From the NCBI GenBank assembly GCA_902782125.1, contig CACZMA010000007.1:1-64000 (forward strand): DNA of 64,000 nt, read 5' to 3'. Shown here in pieces: positions 16,810-25,427 of the stretch. How positions within the stretch are numbered: the first letter of the stretch is position 1; every line of letters begins with the position of its first letter. The notes beneath the pieces are model-generated. The model saw nothing but the letters and a program-made list of their open reading frames with translations. It searched no databases and had not been told where the DNA came from. The position numbers were made by a program, and so were the translations under genes. The DNA comes from Oscillospiraceae bacterium. GTDB lineage: Bacteria > Bacillota > Clostridia > Saccharofermentanales > Saccharofermentanaceae.

Positions 16810-17709
16810 ATGGGTATGGTCGAGAAGTCTTACAGAAGCGGTGAAGTCATCTGCAAAGAGGGCGAGAGCGGCAAGAGCTTCTTTATGCTCCTTGAAGGAA
16901 CAGCCAGTGTCTATGCAGACTACGATAAGAAGGATCCCCTCCGTCTTGCTGTGCTTGAAGCCGGAGAGTTTTTCGGCGAGATGGCGATCATAGAAGACTA
17001 CCCGAGGAACGCTACAGTCGTCGCGAAGACGAATGCGCGTGCGGTCGAGATCCCGAGAGACGAGCTCAAGGGCTTCTTTACGGAGAACCCCGACCTGATC
17101 GTCGAGCTCATGAGGCATATTGCAAACCGTATCGAGGTGATGACCGGAGATCTTAACAATGCGCACGGTCTGCTCGAAGAACTGCGTGCTTCCGACGAGG
17201 GCAAGAAGAAGTCCCTGTTCTCCAAGATCAAGAAGCACATGGATATCTACCAGAACAACAAGAACAAGATCGAGGCGGTAAGCCCCGAGTCGCTTAAGGA
17301 AGCCTTTGCCGATATCCCTGCAGGCGAGAATTCCAAGAACTTCAGGAAGGGCATGATCATCTACAAGGAAGATTCCGAAGGTGACTGCATGTACATCCTC
17401 CACAAGGGAAGAGTCGGATTCTATAACGCTTACAGGAGCAGGGACGAAGTCGAGGCTACGGTCATGGATGCGGTATCCTTCTTCGGCATCATGGGCCTGC
17501 TCGAAGGCGAGACAAGAAGGTTCACCGCAGTATCCGAATCCAACGATACTCTGGTCGAGAGCATCCGTCAGGAAGACCTCGCGACGATATTCGCGGACAC
17601 GCCGGATAAGATCATCCAGATCCTCCGTCACCTGTCCAACCGCCTGAGGATCACCAACATCGAGTTCCTCAACACATGTAAGGAGATCACCGAGACATAT
17701 AACAAGTAA
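16810..17709 (+). CDS. Protein with two cyclic-nucleotide-binding domains
   Basis: A cytoplasmic protein of 299 residues from this ATG, which is preceded by GGGAGG eight bases upstream; an upstream GTG in frame at 16771 lies within the terminator hairpin and is unlikely. The first cNMP-binding domain (about 5-115) has the phosphate-binding cassette FGEMAIIEDYPRNATV, with the Glu and Arg that hold a cyclic nucleotide. The second (about 180-285) reads FFGIMGLLEGETRRFTAVS, where the Glu is replaced by Ile, so it may not bind. A charged helix connects them. No DNA-binding or enzymatic domain is present. It lies between an HD-GYP gene and a GGDEF/EAL gene, so it could be an adaptor for nucleotide signals. 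Confidence 0.87.
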   Translation: MGMVEKSYRSGEVICKEGESGKSFFMLLEGTASVYADYDKKDPLRLAVLEAGEFFGEMAIIEDYPRNATVVAKTNARAVEIPRDELKGFFTENPDLIVELMRHIANRIEVMTGDLNNAHGLLEELRASDEGKKKSLFSKIKKHMDIYQNNKNKIEAVSPESLKEAFADIPAGENSKNFRKGMIIYKEDSEGDCMYILHKGRVGFYNAYRSRDEVEATVMDAVSFFGIMGLLEGETRRFTAVSESNDTLVESIRQEDLATIFADTPDKIIQILRHLSNRLRITNIEFLNTCKEITETYNK

Positions 17710-17868
17710 ACCCGTTACGGCCGGCAGCGGATATCAAGAGGATTTGTCTTTACGGATTGTTAACAGTAATAGTGAGAACTGACATATTAATTCGTATATT
17801 ATTTGAGACATAAGAACAATTTGAGGTCCGCCGGCCGCACCTGCAGTGAGCCGGGCCTGGAGGCAATA
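17710..17868 (+). other. Leader region before the GGDEF/EAL gene
   Basis: This gap holds AT-rich sequence (TATATT near 17795) that may contain the promoter, and a GC-rich potential stem just before the ribosome binding site in which GGTCCGCCGGC can pair with GCCGGGCC. It does not match the cyclic-di-GMP riboswitch consensus. No gene is visible. Confidence 0.3.
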
Positions 17869-20800
17869 ATGACAAGACAGGATGATGTTTTTAAGAAGAT
17901 CGCAGAATCACTGTTGGTGGATTATTCCAGTGTTTACTATGTTAATGCCGTAACGAACGAATATTACTGGTATTCAGTTAACCCCGCTTTCCATTCGCTC
18001 AGTCTTGAGCAGGGCGGGGATGACTTTTTTAAGAACATCATCCGCGACTGCAAGAAGGTCATATACGAAGAAGACCAGCACATCTTCATCAAGGACATCC
18101 AGAAGGACAATCTCCTTGCCGCCATGAAGAAGGGCAGCATGCAGAGCATCGAATACCGCCTGATGATAAACGGCGTTCCGGTCTGGCATTCCCTGAGGAT
18201 GATAAGAGGCCTGGATGATGATGCGGATTACTTCATCCTCGGCGTCATCAACATAGATGAGGAGTATCACAGAAGACAGCTGGCAGCCGAGACATCGCAG
18301 CAGAAGGAACTGTATAACCAGATCCTGAATGCGCTTGCAGGACAGTATGATCTTCTGTTCTATGTGAATATTGAAGATAATTCCTACACGGAGATCGCAT
18401 CCACCGAAGGCTATAAGAGGATGAACATTCCCGGGTCGGGCAAGGACTTCTTCGCTGAGAACAGGAAGAATGCCCGTAACTTTGTACATCCCGAAGATCA
18501 GGACATGGTCGTGTCGGTCCACTACAAGGATACGATGCTCAAGAACCTGAGCAACAGCAAGTCCTTCTCCATCGAGTACCGTTTTATATTCAACGAACGT
18601 GTCATCCATGTCAGACAGACAGAGATCATGGCAGAAGACAAGAAGCACATCATCGTATGTATCAAGAACATCGAAGCTGATGTCAGGGCCAAGCTCGAAC
18701 TGACGGAGAAGATGCAGAAGAGTCTGACGTTCACGCAGATCGCCGAGAGTCTTGCTTCTCACTATGACATGATCTACTACGTCAATGCCCAGACCTCATA
18801 TTACAAGGAGTTCTCCACGCACAAGCTCTACGGCGAGCTTGAGATCAGCGAGGAAGGCGAAGACTTCTTCACTGTGGCGGAGCAGAATGCAGACAGGATA
18901 ATCTATCCGGAAGACAGGGAAAGGCTCAAGCTGTTCATCAACAAGGATAACCTCATCACACAGCTCGAGAACAGTCTGAGGGTTACTCTGGACTACCGAA
19001 TGAAGATAGGCAACGGGGAGCCTCAGTATACGAGGATGACGGTCAGCTGGTCTTCGGACAAGACACACATCATCATCTGTATTGAGAACCGTGAGGCTTA
19101 TGTCAAGAAGGAACAGGAGCATATCAAGGCTCTCAACATGGCCAACGAGACAGCCAGGAGAGACAGTCTTACGGGAACCAGGAACATTACCGCTTTCCGG
19201 GAATTCGAGAGAGATCTCCAGAAGGCGGTCGACGATAAGAGCTGCGAGCCGTTCGGGATCGGAGTATGCGATCTGAACAATCTCAAGGTGATCAACGATA
19301 CACAGGGTCACAAGGCGGGCGACGATTATATCAAGGCTGCCTGCAAGCTCATATGCCAGACATTCGCACACAGCCCCGTATTCAGGATAGGCGGAGATGA
19401 ATTTGCCATTGTCCTCAAGGGCGAGGATTACCATAAGCGCGAAGAACTGATCGGTTCATTCAGAAGACAGATCGAAGATAACCTCAGAGTCGATGCCGGT
19501 CCCGTGGTAGCTCTCGGTATGGCCGAGTTCCATCTTGATAAGGATGGGTCGGTAGAAGAGATCTTCAAGGTGGCAGACGGCCGCATGTATGAAGATAAGG
19601 CGCGCCTGAAGGAGATGAAGCTCCTCCATGAGAGCCACAGCCTCAAAGAAAACGCCGAGAATCTGCAGATAACTGATGAGCGCCGCAAGATGCTCGATTC
19701 TCTTTATAAGTCGTATGAAGTCGTCTCAGAAGGCACCTATGTATTCCTGTGCGACATGAAATATAACCTGTCAAAGTGGTCGAAGACTGCGGTGGATACA
19801 TATCACCTGCCTTCCGAATACATGTATGGGGCAGGTGATATATGGGAGAGCCATATCCATCCGGATGACCGTGAGGCATACCATAAGGGTATCGATGAGA
19901 TCTTCTCGGGCATTTCCGCTGGTCACGATATGCAGTACCGCGTCTGCAAGGAAGAAGGTGGATACGATGTCTGTACATGTCGCGGCATAGTCATCAGAGA
20001 TGTCAACGGTGAACCGGATTACTTTGTCGGCACGATACGCAATCACGGATCCCAGAGTCACGTCGATACGCTTACCGATCTTCGTAACCAGTACGGATTC
20101 TTCGAAGATCTGGACAGCTGGATCAATCGCAGGGCGGCGGCTTATGTCATTATCGTCGGCATCAGTAAGTTCTCTGAGATCAATGAAGTATACGGATATC
20201 ATTTTGGCAACCGCGTACTGCAGATGTTTGCCAGGAAGGTCTTCGAGACCACAGGCAACACCGGTGCCTGCTACAGGATAGACGGAACAAAGTTCGCGAT
20301 CATAAGCAATTCGCTGATCGAGGATGAGGTGCGTGAGAAGTATAATGGTTTCCGCGATTACTTCCGTGAAGCGTTCCAGGTGGACGATAAGAGGATCCTC
20401 CTCGAGGTCAACGGCGGAGCACTGCTGATGGATCATTTTGACTTCGATTCACAGACGGTATATGCCTGCCTGAACTTTGCTTACGGTGAGTCCAAGAAGC
20501 GCCGTCAGGGGGATATGGTCATCTTCGAGAATGACCTCAACGAGAATAACAGGCACAGGCTCGAGAAGCTCCACAAGATCAGAGCCTCGATCACGCACGG
20601 CTACAGGGGATTCTATCTTCTGTTCCAGCCGGTGGTCGATGCCAAGACCGAAGAGCTCATATCGGCAGAGGCGCTTCTCAGATGGAAGAACGATACATAC
20701 GGAGTAGTTCCGCCGGATCAGTTCCTGCCGCTGCTCGAGACAGACCCGCTCTTCCCGGAACTCGGCGAGTGGATCATAAAGGAATCCGTTCTTGTTGCCA

Positions 20801-21318
20801 AGAAGCAGCTCAAGAAGAACCCTGACTTCATCATCAACATCAATCTGTCCTATACCCAGCTCGAGAAGCCAGACTTCGTCGACATGGTATTCAGGATACT
20901 GGAAGATGTGGATTATCCGGCAGATCATCTGTGCTTCGAAGTTACGGAGCGCTGCAAGCTGCTCGATATCAAACTCTTGAGGAATGTCACCGTGAGCCTG
21001 AAGGCAAGAGGAATATTGATAGCGCTCGATGATTTCGGTACGGGATTCTCTTCCGTAGGCATAGTCAAGGAGCTGCCGTTCGACATCATCAAGATTGACC
21101 AGAGCTTCGTTGCCGGTATCGAAGACGATGACCTTGACCGAGAGATTATCAAGAGCATCGCAGATCTTGCAAAGGTGTTCAAAGCAAAGGTCTGCGCGGA
21201 AGGTATCGAGACTGCCGGCATGAGAGACATCTTAAGGGAATATTCCATCGAGAGCTTCCAGGGATACTATTACGCCAAGCCCCTGCCGTCCGGTGAATTT
21301 CTTAAGTGGAAGAAGTGA
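17869..21318 (+). CDS. Large PAS-like/GGDEF/GGDEF/EAL cyclic-di-GMP protein
   Basis: A protein of 1149 residues. The ATG with GGAGG five bases upstream is preferred over an in-frame TTG at 17803. Three similar PAS-like repeats of about 140 residues open it; the phrase YYVNAVTNEYY / FYVNIEDNSYTE / YYVNAQTSYYKE marks each. A GGDEF domain follows with intact FRIGGDEFAIVL. Another PAS-like region leads to a second GGDEF-fold domain whose motif is degenerate (RIDGTKFAII), so it is probably catalytically dead. The C-terminal EAL domain is intact: EALLRW, FEVTERC, DDFGTGFSS, KIDQSF, CAEGIET. It could both make and break cyclic-di-GMP. No membrane segment is visible. The methyltransferase gene starts at its last base. 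Confidence 0.93.
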   Translation: MTRQDDVFKKIAESLLVDYSSVYYVNAVTNEYYWYSVNPAFHSLSLEQGGDDFFKNIIRDCKKVIYEEDQHIFIKDIQKDNLLAAMKKGSMQSIEYRLMINGVPVWHSLRMIRGLDDDADYFILGVINIDEEYHRRQLAAETSQQKELYNQILNALAGQYDLLFYVNIEDNSYTEIASTEGYKRMNIPGSGKDFFAENRKNARNFVHPEDQDMVVSVHYKDTMLKNLSNSKSFSIEYRFIFNERVIHVRQTEIMAEDKKHIIVCIKNIEADVRAKLELTEKMQKSLTFTQIAESLASHYDMIYYVNAQTSYYKEFSTHKLYGELEISEEGEDFFTVAEQNADRIIYPEDRERLKLFINKDNLITQLENSLRVTLDYRMKIGNGEPQYTRMTVSWSSDKTHIIICIENREAYVKKEQEHIKALNMANETARRDSLTGTRNITAFREFERDLQKAVDDKSCEPFGIGVCDLNNLKVINDTQGHKAGDDYIKAACKLICQTFAHSPVFRIGGDEFAIVLKGEDYHKREELIGSFRRQIEDNLRVDAGPVVALGMAEFHLDKDGSVEEIFKVADGRMYEDKARLKEMKLLHESHSLKENAENLQITDERRKMLDSLYKSYEVVSEGTYVFLCDMKYNLSKWSKTAVDTYHLPSEYMYGAGDIWESHIHPDDREAYHKGIDEIFSGISAGHDMQYRVCKEEGGYDVCTCRGIVIRDVNGEPDYFVGTIRNHGSQSHVDTLTDLRNQYGFFEDLDSWINRRAAAYVIIVGISKFSEINEVYGYHFGNRVLQMFARKVFETTGNTGACYRIDGTKFAIISNSLIEDEVREKYNGFRDYFREAFQVDDKRILLEVNGGALLMDHFDFDSQTVYACLNFAYGESKKRRQGDMVIFENDLNENNRHRLEKLHKIRASITHGYRGFYLLFQPVVDAKTEELISAEALLRWKNDTYGVVPPDQFLPLLETDPLFPELGEWIIKESVLVAKKQLKKNPDFIININLSYTQLEKPDFVDMVFRILEDVDYPADHLCFEVTERCKLLDIKLLRNVTVSLKARGILIALDDFGTGFSSVGIVKELPFDIIKIDQSFVAGIEDDDLDREIIKSIADLAKVFKAKVCAEGIETAGMRDILREYSIESFQGYYYAKPLPSGEFLKWKK

Positions 21319-22148
21319 TGGAGCTTATTGAGATCACGGACATCAATGCGTCCGAGCTGGATGTTTTCGCGCGGGCGACTGAACCCCAGTTAAGAGAAGA
21401 AGGATTGTTCCTGGCAGAGACTGCCTATGTGATAATGCGCGCTCTCGAGGCGGGGTGCAAACCTGTCTCGATGCTTGTCGAGACTGACCGCGTGGACGCT
21501 GAGGCAAAGCCTGTCTTGGAGGAGATAGAAGTACGCTGTGGCAAAGATGCATTGGACAGTCTTCCGGTATATACGGCAACGAGAGATGTAGTTACGCAGA
21601 TCACGGGCCACCATCTGGTGAGAGGCCTGTGGATGCTCATGAGAAGGCTTCCCGAACTGACCGTGGACGGATTCCTGGAAGGCAAACGCCGCATCGCCGT
21701 CATGGCGGATGTGGTCAATCCTGCAAACGTCGGCGCGATCTTCCGCTCGGCAGCCGCGCTCGGCATGGACGGTGTGCTCCTGACACACACTGCGGTCGAC
21801 CCGCTTACCAGGCGTGTCGCCAGAGTCAGCATGGGTACGGTCTTCCAGATACCGTGGGCAAGAGCAACGCTCGAAGAGTCACAGGGAATAGCGCTTATAA
21901 GCAGGCTTCAGTCATTCGGATACAAGACTGTCGCGATGGCCCTGACAGAAGATTCCACCAATATCGATAACGAAGAGATCAGAGCGAATGAGAAGCTCGC
22001 GATAGTGCTGGGAACAGAGGGGACGGGACTTCCTTCCGATGTCATATCAGCCTGCGATTACCGCGTGATGATACCGATGCAGCGCGGTGTGGACTCGCTT
22101 AATGTCGCGGCCGCAAGTGCGATAAGCTTCTGGGAACTGATGAAGTAA
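21318..22148 (+). CDS. TrmH/SpoU family RNA 2'-O-methyltransferase
   Basis: A 276-residue enzyme that transfers methyl from SAM to a ribose 2'-OH in rRNA or tRNA. The C-terminal SPOUT domain carries all three motifs: motif 1 NPANVGAIFRSAAALGMDG, motif 2 IVLGTEGTGLP, and motif 3 VMIPMQRGVDSLNVAAAS, which form the trefoil knot and SAM pocket. The N-terminal domain is a short substrate-binding region. The ATG overlaps the upstream TGA by one base (TGATG), implying translational coupling with the GGDEF/EAL gene, though the functions appear unrelated. The exact target nucleotide cannot be read. Confidence 0.92.
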   Translation: MELIEITDINASELDVFARATEPQLREEGLFLAETAYVIMRALEAGCKPVSMLVETDRVDAEAKPVLEEIEVRCGKDALDSLPVYTATRDVVTQITGHHLVRGLWMLMRRLPELTVDGFLEGKRRIAVMADVVNPANVGAIFRSAAALGMDGVLLTHTAVDPLTRRVARVSMGTVFQIPWARATLEESQGIALISRLQSFGYKTVAMALTEDSTNIDNEEIRANEKLAIVLGTEGTGLPSDVISACDYRVMIPMQRGVDSLNVAAASAISFWELMK

Positions 22149-22151
22149 TCC

Positions 22152-23561
22152 TTATCTCTTGAGGTCGGGATGTTCTTCGTAGAAGCCCGCCTTATCGGCA
22201 TACATACGCTCGTCAGCGGTGTGCATCGCCTTGCGGATGTCCTGGCAGTCATTGACATAGCAGTAACCTGCAGCGAAGCATGACTCGCCGAAGCCGAGGT
22301 CGTTCTTCTTGAGTTCGGCGCAGAGCTGCTCGAGTTCCTTCTCGCTCGTATCGGGGATGATGATCATGAACTCATCGCCGCCTGCGCGGTAGATGTCGCA
22401 TCTTCTGAACACTTCCCTTAAGATCTCAGCGGCACGCTTGAGGAGCTGGTCGCCTGAGAAGTGACCCTGATCGTCATTGACGCGCTTGAGACCGTTGATG
22501 TCTGCGAATACGATGCCGAGGTTACGGATGTGGTCTTCGCCTGCAACGATGCGGTCGATCCTCTCGTTCATCTCGTTACGGTTAAGAACGCCTGTCAGCA
22601 TGTCGACTGAGCTTAAGAGCCTGAGCCTGCTGATGAGCTGAACGCTCGCGACGGAAGAAGATACGAAGTAAGTAACGAGTTCCATGGTCGCCTTGATCTG
22701 GTCTGCCTTCTCCGTATCGAAGTTCGTAGCCCAGATATAACCCAGGAGTTCCTGTCCGAACTTCATGGGGAAGAGTATGATACTCTTGACGCTGTGGGTG
22801 GTCATCGAAGTATACCATTCGGGATTCTTATCCTTGAGGTACTCCATATCAGATTCGTTCTTGATGATGAGGCAGTTGCTTCCGCCTATGGTGTCTTCCC
22901 ATTTCGATACGATGTGTTCGTAGAAATCAGGGTCTTCATCGAGGACTGACTGCAGGGTCTTCTCTTTGGAGTCTGCCGCGCTGTCCTCTGCCAGTACCTT
23001 ACATGTCTTGTCGATGGGGTTTACTCCGAGGATACAGCAGATCATGGAGCCGCAGATATCACGGACGTCCTTTACGACCTCACCCAGAGTCTTGGGAAAG
23101 TCAGTCGTATTGGAGAGCTTGATGCAGGTGTTGAGGACTGTCACTGCGACATCCTGCGACAGATCCGTCATCTTCTTGGTCTCTGCCTTCTGCGTAACTA
23201 CCTGCGTATACGTGCAGTAATACATATTGCCTTCATTTACGAGCGGGAGCAGATACAGGTCGAACCAGAAGTCGAACCTGTCCGGATGGACATAGGTGTG
23301 TACCGGCTGCTTCTCAACGGCTGCGCGATAGCACACCGTCTCGAAATTAAGATCCTTCGGAAAGTAGTTCTGATACAGACTGTTCGGAACGAACTTGTTG
23401 CTCATGAGCTGCGGTCCGTCCCATGCTGCTTCGATGGACTGAATATAGGACGGATTGCCTGCTACAAGACGGATATCACCGTAGTTGCCGTCTTCCTTCA
23501 TCTCTACCGAGATAACACAAGTCATGGTGTCGATGTTTTCAACAATCTTCTGGAAATCCAT
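22152..23561 (-). CDS. PAS-like/GAF/GGDEF diguanylate cyclase
   Basis: A soluble 469-residue protein. A PAS-like N-terminal region (about 1-130) precedes a GAF-like domain (about 140-300) and a GGDEF domain (about 310-465). The motif YRAGGDEFMIIIPD is intact, so it should make cyclic-di-GMP from GTP. The second substrate-side motif FADINGLKRVNDDQGH is also intact. Its stop lies three bases from the stop of the convergent methyltransferase. It is transcribed away from the aldo/keto reductase gene, with a 150-base divergent gap. AGGAGACGAGATATG supplies the ribosome binding site. Confidence 0.9.
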   Translation of the reverse strand: MDFQKIVENIDTMTCVISVEMKEDGNYGDIRLVAGNPSYIQSIEAAWDGPQLMSNKFVPNSLYQNYFPKDLNFETVCYRAAVEKQPVHTYVHPDRFDFWFDLYLLPLVNEGNMYYCTYTQVVTQKAETKKMTDLSQDVAVTVLNTCIKLSNTTDFPKTLGEVVKDVRDICGSMICCILGVNPIDKTCKVLAEDSAADSKEKTLQSVLDEDPDFYEHIVSKWEDTIGGSNCLIIKNESDMEYLKDKNPEWYTSMTTHSVKSIILFPMKFGQELLGYIWATNFDTEKADQIKATMELVTYFVSSSVASVQLISRLRLLSSVDMLTGVLNRNEMNERIDRIVAGEDHIRNLGIVFADINGLKRVNDDQGHFSGDQLLKRAAEILREVFRRCDIYRAGGDEFMIIIPDTSEKELEQLCAELKKNDLGFGESCFAAGYCYVNDCQDIRKAMHTADERMYADKAGFYEEHPDLKR

Positions 23562-23711
23562 ATCTCGTCTCCTTTACATAAATGTAGGCGGAACTTTCTA
23601 TAAAGATAATAACAATCGAGTGTTAATAATGATTAAATACTCTTTACATATTTCTTGAATGATATTATAAAAAAGGAAAAACACCCGGGCCACTTTCAAG
23701 GAGTCAGAATT

Positions 23712-24587
23712 ATGAACGAATACTTTGTGCTCAATGACGGAACAAAGCTGCCGAAGATAGGATTCGGTACCTATAACGAAGAGTTCGAGGACAACAGAGA
23801 CTCTATCCTGAAGGCTATTGAGAACGGCTACAGGTTCTTCGATACGGCCTCGCTCTATGAGACTGAGAGGTCTCTCGGCGCCGCGGTAAAAGACAGCGGC
23901 ATCGCCAGGTCTGATGTCATCATCGAGACCAAGCTCTGGATAGACGAGATGGGCGCTGACGGCGCCAGGATCGCTCTGGCCAAGTCGCTTGACCGCCTTC
24001 AGACAGATTACATCGATATCTACATGATGCACTGGCCGAGGCAGACCGGCGCGGACGGAGAAAAGTGGAGAGAGCTCGATATCGAGACATATCACGCGAT
24101 GGAAGACATGGTAAGGCAGGGTCTGGTAAAGCGCCTCGGCCTGAGCAACTTCCTCCCGCATCATCTGAAGAACATCCTGGACAACTGCGAGATCCGTCCC
24201 GTGGTCGATCAGATGGAGCTTCATCCGGGATACTCACAGGAGGCGGCAGTAGCTTACTGCAAGTCAGAGAACGTCCTGCCGATGGCGTGGAGCCCGCTCG
24301 GAAGAGGCAGGGAGAATGCCACGATAGGCAATTCAATACTCGTGCGCCTTGCAGACAGGTACGGCAAGAGCATTCAGCAGATCAATCTGAGGTTCCTGCT
24401 GCAGAAGGGGATACTGCCGATCCCCAAGGCATCCTCGGAGGCACATATGAGAGCTAACCTGGAGGTGTTTGATTTCGAGCTGACGGAAGAAGACATGTCC
24501 ATGCTGACGTGCATGCCGCAGACAGCGTGGCTCGGAGAGCATCCGGACTTCGTAATACCCGACAGGAAGAGCAACCCCGATAATTAA
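23712..24587 (+). CDS. Aldo/keto reductase
   Basis: A 291-residue NAD(P)H-dependent oxidoreductase of the AKR (beta/alpha)8 fold. The catalytic tetrad is present: Asp in FFDTASLYE, Tyr in the same segment, Lys in ETKLWIDE and His in IYMMHWP. The C-terminal cofactor loop reads IPKASSEAHMRANLEVFDF. AAGGAG lies ten bases before this ATG; a longer frame from 23655 lacks a site. It resembles the AKR5-type aldehyde or 2,5-diketo-D-gluconate reductases, but substrate cannot be called. It is a single-gene unit ending at a convergent terminator. Confidence 0.92.
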   Translation: MNEYFVLNDGTKLPKIGFGTYNEEFEDNRDSILKAIENGYRFFDTASLYETERSLGAAVKDSGIARSDVIIETKLWIDEMGADGARIALAKSLDRLQTDYIDIYMMHWPRQTGADGEKWRELDIETYHAMEDMVRQGLVKRLGLSNFLPHHLKNILDNCEIRPVVDQMELHPGYSQEAAVAYCKSENVLPMAWSPLGRGRENATIGNSILVRLADRYGKSIQQINLRFLLQKGILPIPKASSEAHMRANLEVFDFELTEEDMSMLTCMPQTAWLGEHPDFVIPDRKSNPDN

Positions 24588-24600
24588 GGCTTTGAGGCTC

Positions 24601-24617
24601 GTGTAACATTGTTACAC
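24601..24617. repeat. 17-base perfect palindrome after the aldo/keto reductase
   Basis: GTGTAACATTGTTACAC has perfect seven-base arms around ATT. It lies 13 bases after the stop codon and 19 bases before the terminator. It looks more like a protein-binding site than a terminator because no T-run follows. Confidence 0.5.
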
Positions 24618-24635
24618 TGCATTAATGAGCAACAA

Positions 24636-24662
24636 AAAGCGGCCGGATCGACCGACCGCTTT
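24636..24662 (-). terminator. Convergent terminator between reductase and STAS genes
   Basis: AAAGCGGCCGG (24636-24646) and CCGACCGCTTT (24652-24662) form a stem with one mismatch. On the minus strand it is followed by TTTTTG, so it ends the leftward SpoIIE operon well, and it may also end the rightward reductase transcript. Confidence 0.75.
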
Positions 24663-24684
24663 GTCATTGTCCTGGTATTACTGC

Positions 24685-24984
24685 TTACTCGATGGTGAGG
24701 ATATCGGAGAAGCCGGTAACATCGAAGATCTCCTTGACCTCAGCAGAAGCATTGGAGATGACCATCGTGCCCTGCTTGTTCATGATCTTCTGGGATGCGA
24801 GCAGTACTCTTAAGCCGGCACTGGAGATGTATTCGAGCTTCTCGAGGTCGAACTTCAGATCGGTCACACTTCCGAGTGCATCCTGAAGCTGAGCTTCAAG
24901 CTGGGGTGCTGTAGTGGTATCGAGTCTGCCTTCGAGAATGATCTTGAGTGTGTTACCATTAGCATTCTTTGTGATGTTCAACAT
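24685..24984 (-). CDS. STAS-domain anti-sigma-factor antagonist
   Basis: A 99-residue single STAS domain of the SpoIIAA/RsbV type. The conserved segment YISSAGLRVLL (about residues 51-61) contains the serine that the partner kinase phosphorylates; dephosphorylation by a PP2C enzyme frees it to bind the anti-sigma factor. It is third in an operon after a SpoIIE-type phosphatase and an RsbW-type ATPase, which together make a complete partner-switching cassette. No sigma factor gene is adjacent, so the final target may be another protein. AGGAGGATCCGATTATG provides the ribosome binding site. Confidence 0.92.
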   Translation of the reverse strand: MLNITKNANGNTLKIILEGRLDTTTAPQLEAQLQDALGSVTDLKFDLEKLEYISSAGLRVLLASQKIMNKQGTMVISNASAEVKEIFDVTGFSDILTIE

Positions 24985-25019
24985 AATCGGATCCTCCTGA
25001 AATGTATGTTAATTATATA

Positions 25020-25427
25020 TCAAAAACTCTTTTTGATGGTCAAGCGGTTCTTGCCGTCCTTATATTCATAAGAGACTTCGTCCATGCTCTTCTTAACCAT
25101 GAATATCCCGAGTCCGCCGATGGGGCGGTCGTCTGCCGAGAGCGTGATATCGGGGTCTTCGTTCTTAAGCGGGTCGTACGGTATCCCTTCGTCTTCGAAG
25201 GTGATGGTAACGGATGAAGAGCCATCGCCCGGTTCAACATATATGACCGCTTCGCCTTCCGCTTCGGGATATGCGTAATGCGCGATGTTGACGAAGATCT
25301 CTTCTATCGCGATGTCTATCTGCATCTGCGCCTTAACGGAGCATCCGAGCTCCTCGAGTATCGTGTCCGCGAAGGAAAGGACATTATCAAGTTCGGCGGT
25401 GTCTGCTTTTACTTTGATCTGCTTCAT
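25020..25427 (-). CDS. RsbW/SpoIIAB-like ATP-binding anti-sigma factor
   Basis: A 135-residue GHKL-fold ATPase. The N box is IDIAIEEIFVNIAHYAYP, the G1-like motif is FEDEGIPYDP and the G2-like region is IGGLGIFMVKKSMD. Proteins of this family phosphorylate the STAS partner and sequester a sigma factor or other target. Its ATG overlaps the stop of the phosphatase gene by four bases, and the STAS gene follows 35 bases later. The full trio sits in one transcript. Confidence 0.92.
   Translation of the reverse strand: MKQIKVKADTAELDNVLSFADTILEELGCSVKAQMQIDIAIEEIFVNIAHYAYPEAEGEAVIYVEPGDGSSSVTITFEDEGIPYDPLKNEDPDITLSADDRPIGGLGIFMVKKSMDEVSYEYKDGKNRLTIKKSF

Noticed and set aside
17710-17868. Cyclic-di-GMP riboswitch in front of the GGDEF/EAL gene
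   Set aside because: A GC-rich hairpin is present but the GEMM consensus bases are not.
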